Positions 59,738 to 64,000 of a stretch of 64,000 nucleotides of DNA are shown here, piece by piece (position 1 is the stretch's first letter; each line of letters starts with the position of its first letter). Location of the stretch: assembly GCF_032463525.1 (NCBI RefSeq), contig NZ_CP135971.1, positions 1,426,001 through 1,490,000 on the forward strand, read 5' to 3'. The position numbers and the translations under genes are program-made. This DNA comes from Pseudomonas sp. DTU_2021_1001937_2_SI_NGA_ILE_001. GTDB lineage: Bacteria > Pseudomonadota > Gammaproteobacteria > Pseudomonadales > Pseudomonadaceae. The notes beneath the pieces were generated by a model. It worked only from the letters and a program-made list of their open reading frames with translations, did no database searches and had not been told where the DNA came from.

Positions 59738-60774
59738 GACGGCTCGCCTGCGAGCAAGCGGGCCTGACGCAGCGCCGCCAGGTCGGCCGAGCCGGTGCAG
59801 AAGCAGGCGACGCGCAGTTGGCGGATGAAAATCTGGAAATGCTCGATCACCGCCTCGGTAGACAACGTCGCCTCACGCAGCACCCCGGCCGCCTGGCCGA
59901 CCAGATCGGCACCCAGGCGAATCGCCTTGGCGGCGTCCACCCCGTCACGGATCCCGCCAGAGGCAATCAGCGGCACCTCGGGCAGCACCCGGCGCACGCC
60001 CACCAGGCTTTCGGGAGTCGGAATGCCCCAGTCGGCGAAGGCCATGGCCACCGCGCGATCGGCTTCGCTGCGCGCCCGCCCTGCCTCCACGGCGGCCCAA
60101 CTGGTGCCCCCCTGGCCAGCCACATCCAGCACCTGCACCCCGGCCTGGACCAGCGCCTGGGCCACTGCCGGGCTCAGGCCGGCGCCGACCTCCTTGGCAA
60201 TCAACGGCACTTCCAGCTGCGCGGCGACCCTGGCGATGCCATCCAGCACGCCGCGCCAGTCGCGGTCGCCTTCAGGTTGTACAGCTTCCTGCAAGGGGTT
60301 GAGGTGAATGATCAGCGCATCGGCCTGCAGGCTGTCCACCGCGCGCCGCGCCAGGTCCAGGCCAGCAGGCCCGAGCAGCTGTGCGGCACCGATATTGCCC
60401 AGCAGCGCGATGTCCGGCGCCAGGCGACGCAGCTCACGGGTCAGGCCCTGGTCGCTGCCGCCTTGCAGGCCGACACGTTGCGAGCCGACGCCCATGGCGA
60501 TGCCCAGCGCCTGAGCGGCCTCGGCCAGGTGCCGGTTGATGGCGGTGGAGCGCTGCGCCCCGCCGGTCATGGAGCTGATCAGCAGCGGCGCACGCAACGG
60601 ACGGCCGAGCAACTGGCAGGACAGGTCGATATCGTCCATGCTCAGTTCCGGCAAGGCACAATGCTCGAAGCGCAGCCGCTGCCAGGCAGAAGCCGTACGT
60701 GCGCCAGCATCAAGCCCGGCCAGCACGATATCCAGATGGTCATCCTTGCGCCGACTCAAATCATGTTCGCTCAT
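59734..60774 (-). CDS. fni: Type II isopentenyl-diphosphate delta-isomerase (FMN/NADPH)
   Basis: A 346-residue type 2 IPP isomerase that interconverts IPP and DMAPP, using reduced FMN. Typical segments: [10 protein letters not shown] at the N-terminus, [59 protein letters not shown] and the C-terminal phosphate site [22 protein letters not shown]. It is the first gene of the carotenoid operon and raises the DMAPP supply for crtE. The start is the ATG at 60774; one eight codons upstream is possible. Pseudomonas has no type I idi need otherwise, so it probably arrived with the crt genes. Confidence 0.94.
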   Translation of the reverse strand: MSEHDLSRRKDDHLDIVLAGLDAGARTASAWQRLRFEHCALPELSMDDIDLSCQLLGRPLRAPLLISSMTGGAQRSTAINRHLAEAAQALGIAMGVGSQRVGLQGGSDQGLTRELRRLAPDIALLGNIGAAQLLGPAGLDLARRAVDSLQADALIIHLNPLQEAVQPEGDRDWRGVLDGIARVAAQLEVPLIAKEVGAGLSPAVAQALVQAGVQVLDVAGQGGTSWAAVEAGRARSEADRAVAMAFADWGIPTPESLVGVRRVLPEVPLIASGGIRDGVDAAKAIRLGADLVGQAAGVLREATLSTEAVIEHFQIFIRQLRVACFCTGSADLAALRQARLLAGEPS

Positions 60775-60817
60775 GACATTACATATCCCTGGAATCATTC
60801 ACTGCCGGATGTTGTCC

Positions 60818-60842
60818 CTTGTACTGGCAAAAGCTATACAAG
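60818..60842. promoter_or_regulatory. Inverted repeat CTTGTA-N13-TACAAG near the idi start
   Basis: CTTGTA (60818-60823) and TACAAG (60837-60842) are exact inverted hexamers in the control region between the divergent idi operon and crtE. TGTA...TACA symmetry resembles operators of MerR-family light or B12-responsive carotenoid regulators (LitR/CarH), but no such regulator gene is in the window. Confidence 0.4.
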
Positions 60843-60859
60843 ACCTCAGCTTCGCACAA

Positions 60860-60921
60860 CTTGCGTATAAGATGCTCCTCAGGCATCCCGGCGCGCCAGT
60901 CGTTCCCTTACGATACGCAAG
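60860..60921. promoter_or_regulatory. Nine-bp inverted repeat CTTGCGTAT ... ATACGCAAG between idi and crtE
   Basis: CTTGCGTAT (60860-60868) and ATACGCAAG (60913-60921) are exact inverted copies separated by 44 bases. They flank the middle of the divergent promoter region. The first arm runs into TATAAG, a possible -10 box for crtE. Confidence 0.45.
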
Positions 60922-60960
60922 CGGACGACAATACTTTCGCCCATCACCACGGACGCAGCC

Positions 60961-61866
60961 ATGTTGACAGTAAAGACCTGCGGCACCAGCGAATCGACCT
61001 TCGCCGATCACCTCGCCGAACTGCGGGTCAGCATCGACCGGCGCCTGGACGAACTGCTGCCGGAAAGCGGCAACGAACGCGACCTGATCGCCCTGGCCAT
61101 GCGCGATAGCACACTGGCGCCGGGCAAGCGCATGCGCCCCATTCTGCTGGTACTGGCCGCCAACAGCCTCGGTCATCGCGGGGCTCAGGCCCTGGAACTG
61201 GGTTGCGCGGTGGAAATGATCCATGCCGCTTCACTGGTGCTGGACGACATGCCGTGCATGGACAACGCGCAATTGCGCCGTGGCCGCCCGACGGTACACC
61301 TGAAATTCGGCGAGGACGTGGCGATTCTCACCGCCATTGCCCTGCTGAGCCGGGCCTTTGGCGTAGTAGCGGGCATTGCCGAGCTGCCAGCGGCAACGCG
61401 CACCCAACTGGTCGAAGTGCTGGCCAATACCGTCGGCATGCAAGGCCTGGTACGCGGCCAGTTCCAGGACCTGCGCGATGGTCAGCAGGCACGCTCTGCC
61501 GAGCAGATCGCCCTGACCAACACCCTGAAGACCGGCGTGCTGTTCGGCGCCATCATGGACATGGCCTGGCTGGTCAGCGGTGCGACCCCCTGCAAGCGCT
61601 CGCCGCTACAGAACTTCGCGCTGGAGCTGGGCCAGGCCTTCCAGCTCTACGACGACCTTCACGACAGCAGCCCGGACACCGCCAAGGACCAGGGCAAGGA
61701 CGCTGGCAAGTCGACATTGATGGCGCTGTATGGCCCGGAAGGCGTCACCCTGCGCCTGTACGAGCACCTGCGCAAGGCACAGGCCTGCCTGGACGAAGCC
61801 TTGGGCCGAGACCACCAGTTGGGCGACTTCCTGCAACTGATCTTCGCCAAGGTCGCGATCCGCTGA
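60961..61866 (+). CDS. crtE: Geranylgeranyl diphosphate synthase CrtE
   Basis: A 301-residue trans-prenyl diphosphate synthase producing GGPP. The first aspartate motif is DDMPCMD (residues 95-101) and the second is DDLHD (231-235). RPTVHLKFGED and GQFQDLRDG are also conserved. The close similarity to Pantoea CrtE and the location in the crt cluster support GGPP rather than farnesyl diphosphate as product. It is transcribed divergently from the idi-crtXYIB operon across 186 bases, unlike Pantoea clusters, where crtE leads the operon. Confidence 0.95.
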   Translation: MLTVKTCGTSESTFADHLAELRVSIDRRLDELLPESGNERDLIALAMRDSTLAPGKRMRPILLVLAANSLGHRGAQALELGCAVEMIHAASLVLDDMPCMDNAQLRRGRPTVHLKFGEDVAILTAIALLSRAFGVVAGIAELPAATRTQLVEVLANTVGMQGLVRGQFQDLRDGQQARSAEQIALTNTLKTGVLFGAIMDMAWLVSGATPCKRSPLQNFALELGQAFQLYDDLHDSSPDTAKDQGKDAGKSTLMALYGPEGVTLRLYEHLRKAQACLDEALGRDHQLGDFLQLIFAKVAIR

Positions 61867-61882
61867 GCGCGACCCGCCTTCA

Positions 61883-62350
61883 TCAAGGCGCAGGTAACGC
61901 TGCGATGGCCCGCACCAGTTGCGCGCCGTCGTCGAAGCGCTGCTCCTTCACCACCCTGCCCTTGTCCAGCTGCAGCCACTGCAGCGTGTCGCGGTCGCCG
62001 TTGTAGCGGCCCGCCACGCGACCGTCGCGGTCCAGCAGGATGCGATAGTTCGCCGAGCGCATCGCCGGAACGATCACCGGCTTCATCACTGCGGGCAGCA
62101 TCTCGATATCGGCGACATAGATGACCCGACGGGCCTCCAGGTAACCCGGCGGCTGATCTTCGATGGCGGCATTCAGCATGCGCGCAGCCGACATGCTGCG
62201 TGCCACCAGCAGCACCTGGGCCTGATCGTCGAGGGTGTAGGACTTGTCATGCTGATCCAGCAGAGTCCAGCGCGTGACGGTCGGTTCGGAGGTCTCGGCG
62301 ACGGCCGTCCACGAAAGAGTCATTGCAAGAGCGGCAGCTGCCAGGCGCAT
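61883..62350 (-). CDS. Small periplasmic thioredoxin-like FAM-type protein (YtfJ-like)
   Basis: A 155-residue protein with a signal peptide (MRLAAAALAMTLSWTAVA) and a region like the YtfJ/thioredoxin-fold family (VTRWTLLDQHDKSYTLDDQAQVLLVARSM ... YRILLDRDGRVAGRYNGDRDTLQWLQLD). It lacks a CxxC motif, so redox activity is unlikely. The start ATG at 62350 was chosen because it gives a good signal peptide; a longer frame is not conserved. It is convergent with crtE, 16 bases away, and divergent from greB. Function unknown. Confidence 0.7.
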   Translation of the reverse strand: MRLAAAALAMTLSWTAVAETSEPTVTRWTLLDQHDKSYTLDDQAQVLLVARSMSAARMLNAAIEDQPPGYLEARRVIYVADIEMLPAVMKPVIVPAMRSANYRILLDRDGRVAGRYNGDRDTLQWLQLDKGRVVKEQRFDDGAQLVRAIAALPAP

Positions 62351-62554
62351 GGGCCGGTTCCTCCAGGCGAAAAAAGCGTACCGGAACCTACCGGCACGAC
62401 AAGGTGCATGATGGATCCTGCCACAGACCAGAGGTTCCCGCGCCCCCGGTCCGTGTCGAACACCCCTCTCCCGCCACCGGCGCAAGCCCGTTATAGTCAG
62501 CGCCGGCGTCCGGCCAGGGCGACGTGCATCGGTAAAACCATTCAAGGAGGCGGC

Positions 62555-63028
62555 TTGGCTACCAACATCATTACCCGGGAAGGCCACGACAAGCTCAAGG
62601 CAGAGCTGGACCACCTGTGGCGCGTGTATCGCCCGGAGATCACCCAGAAAGTCTCATGGGCCGCCTCGCTGGGCGACCGCAGCGAGAATGCCGACTATCA
62701 ATACAACAAGAAGCTGCTGCGCGAGATCGACCGCCGCGTACGCTACCTGCGCAAGCGCCTGGAAGACGTGAAGGTGGTGGACTACTCCCCGGAACAGGAA
62801 GGCCGGGTGTTCTTCGGTGCCTGGGTAGAAGTCGAGAACGACGAAGGCCAGGTGATGAAATTCCGCATCGTTGGCCACGACGAAATCTATGGCCGCAACG
62901 ACTACATCTCCATCGACTCGCCAATGGCTCGCGCCTTGCTGAAGAAGCAGCGCGACGATGAAGTGGTGGTGAAGATTCCGGATGGCGAGGCCACCTGGTA
63001 TGTCAACCAGATTACCTACCAACCGTGA
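62555..63028 (+). CDS. greB: Transcription elongation factor GreB
   Basis: A 157-residue GreA/GreB-family factor that rescues backtracked RNA polymerase by stimulating RNA cleavage. The N-terminal coiled coil has the tip acidic residues in WAASLGDRSENADYQYNKKLLREIDRR. RVRYLRKRLEDV and the C-terminal FKBP-like domain (RVFFGAWVEVENDEGQVMKFRIVG, YISIDSPMARALL) follow; these identify GreB rather than GreA. The start is a TTG at 62555 (M-ATNIITREGHDKLKAEL), four bases after AAGGAGG. No ATG gives a full-length product. Confidence 0.96.
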   Translation: MATNIITREGHDKLKAELDHLWRVYRPEITQKVSWAASLGDRSENADYQYNKKLLREIDRRVRYLRKRLEDVKVVDYSPEQEGRVFFGAWVEVENDEGQVMKFRIVGHDEIYGRNDYISIDSPMARALLKKQRDDEVVVKIPDGEATWYVNQITYQP

Positions 63029-63140
63029 TCCGCCCCCCGAAAGAGGCCGAGCAGACCTTCACTGGCCACCAGGCCTCGCCCAAGGTCCGTGCAGCCAGTG
63101 CAAATGTGCATGAAGTACGCCCACACAGGCTCGGGGGCAC

Positions 63141-63794
63141 TCAGGTTGCTGGCGCAGCCACTTCGAGCAAGTGAATCCCGGGCGTGTCGGACAGACTTCC
63201 CCCGCTGTATCCACCAAGCCGGCCAACCCGGGTGCGCAACTCGACCTGCTCCCCCCTGATCATCATGCGAATGCGATGGGTGCCGATAAAGTCGCCATCG
63301 AAGCCCATCGAATATTCATCCACCGCAAGCTTCTCGCCTGGGGAAAGAGTTGCAGACGCCGCGATTCCGTCTGCGAAGGCGCTCCCTGCAGCATTGTAGT
63401 CGACGATGTCATCACCATCGCTGGCGAAAGCATGCAGCCGCCTGCCGATATAGATGACCTCCTCGGCGGTGCGGTTGACGAGATAGACGGGCTGTTTGTC
63501 ACTGCAGGTGTACATATAGGGGATGGCCAGATAAATACCCTCCCCCACCTGTTGCAGACGCGCTTCCAGATCGGCCAAAGCCAGAACGTCAGCGAGTTCT
63601 GCGAGCCTGGCCCGAAGCTCGCTGCGCAGATCATCTTCTTCAGAGGTCCGCAGTGATTCTAAGGCGCTGTAGGCCACGTCGAGATGGGTATGGCGCTCGA
63701 TGGTGCGTTGGTGAGCCTCCACGACCGAGGCTGGAAAATCAGCATGCCTACGTGTCGTTGTCGCGTGAATGAGTTCCTCGATTTGACGGATCAT
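63141..63794 (-). CDS. Protein of unknown function (217 residues)
   Basis: I do not recognise this protein. The ATG at 63794 (MIRQIEELIHATTTRRHADF) follows AGAAGG at a normal distance; a longer frame adds 36 unlikely residues. Residues 1-90 look alpha-helical (SALESLRTSEEDDLRSELRARLAELADVLALADLEARLQQVG). Residues 95-217 look like a beta-sandwich (VYLVNRTAEEVIYIGRRLHAF, EKLAVDEYSMGFDGDFIGTHRIRMMIRGEQVELRTRVG). It has no signal peptide or TM segment. It lies between greB and a gene cut by the window end. Confidence 0.65.
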   Translation of the reverse strand: MIRQIEELIHATTTRRHADFPASVVEAHQRTIERHTHLDVAYSALESLRTSEEDDLRSELRARLAELADVLALADLEARLQQVGEGIYLAIPYMYTCSDKQPVYLVNRTAEEVIYIGRRLHAFASDGDDIVDYNAAGSAFADGIAASATLSPGEKLAVDEYSMGFDGDFIGTHRIRMMIRGEQVELRTRVGRLGGYSGGSLSDTPGIHLLEVAAPAT

Positions 63795-63898
63795 GGTCGT
63801 ACCTTCTGACTGCCTGGCAGGCTGGGGTAAAGCCATAGGATGGCCGCAAGCCTTTTTCGTTCGCTGGTCAACATACCATCCAAGTCCGAGAAAGCCGC

Positions 63899-64000
63899 TC
63901 AACCCAGTGTGATCAACCCCTGGCGGGCAATGCGGGTCAGGTCGTGGATCACCACGGCGGCGTTGTCGGCATCCGGGGCATGGATCACTGCCAGGTCGAA
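63899..64000 (-). CDS. C-terminal end of a gene cut by the window edge
   Basis: The last 33 codons of a minus-strand gene, ending ...FDLAVIHAPDADNAAVVIHDLTRIARQGLITLG before TGA. The segment alternates hydrophobic and charged residues like the end of a Rossmann-type domain. It is too short to name. It follows the usual codon use of the window. Confidence 0.5.
   Translation of the reverse strand, partial: FDLAVIHAPDADNAAVVIHDLTRIARQGLITLG

Noticed and set aside
54398..61866. A carotenoid ketolase (crtW) or desaturase variants for astaxanthin-type products
   Set aside because: All frames in the cluster are accounted for; no CrtW-like histidine-box protein other than CrtZ is present.

Overview
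The window is a chromosomal segment of a gamma-proteobacterial Pseudomonas, most likely of the P. putida group. It is GC-rich and carries typical Pseudomonas genes and gene orders: oprF-sigX-cmpX-crfX-cmaX, ppsA/ppsR, oprI, cysH/cysB and thrH. It also has paired REP-like palindromes. A zeaxanthin-glucoside carotenoid cluster points towards yellow-pigmented members such as P. fulva or P. parafulva; that species hint is inference. No rRNA, tRNA, CRISPR array, transposase or prophage gene was seen.

Layout. 1-5.2 kb: the 5' end of a membrane CHASE-type sensor gene, rlmKL, rmf and pyrD. 5.3-17.5 kb: nitrate assimilation, comprising the regulators nasS-nasT, an isochorismatase-like/AraC-type divergent pair, the nitrate transporter nasA, a PP2C phosphatase-kinase fusion, an FAD/NAD(P)H reductase equal to only the N-terminal half of NirB, a molybdopterin nitrate reductase, and cobA for siroheme. 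17.5-18.0 kb: repeats. 18.0-22.5 kb: oprF, sigX, cmpX, crfX, cmaX, rraA. 22.6-27.9 kb: an alpha/beta hydrolase, ppsA and its regulator ppsR, and a glutathione transferase. 27.9-34.6 kb: the 2-methylcitrate operon (GntR regulator-prpB-prpC-acnD-prpF). 34.8-37.9 kb: a three-gene operon of retropepsin-like protease, inactive transglutaminase/7TM protein and ATP-grasp ligase. 38-50 kb: pabB, thrH, cysH, cysB, a stress protein, a panE-like gene, a thioredoxin-like gene, DAHP synthase, a GNAT protein, oprI, an L,D-transpeptidase and tesA. 49.4-52.6 kb: an ABC transporter. 52.7-54.2 kb: a thioredoxin-fold protein and an OBAP-family lipoprotein. 54.4-61.9 kb: crtZ, crtB, crtI, crtY, crtX, type II idi and crtE. 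62-64 kb: a ytfJ-like gene, greB, an unknown gene and a gene cut by the window edge.

The strongest regulatory finding is that nasS-nasT, nasA and the nitrate reductase operon each start with the same arrangement. A sigma-54 (-24/-12) promoter is followed by two small hairpins with six-base loops of the form A-N-N-G-N-N, and then by a terminator whose 5' arm overlaps the second hairpin. This is the architecture expected for antitermination by the ANTAR protein NasT, whose gene lies in the window. It implies that NasT controls transport, reduction and its own operon. A likely NtrC site lies upstream of the nasA promoter.

The carotenoid genes form a translationally overlapped five-gene operon (idi-crtX-crtY-crtI-crtB), with crtE divergent and crtZ convergent. 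Together they can take isopentenyl diphosphate to zeaxanthin glucosides. The region between idi and crtE carries two inverted repeats that may be operators.
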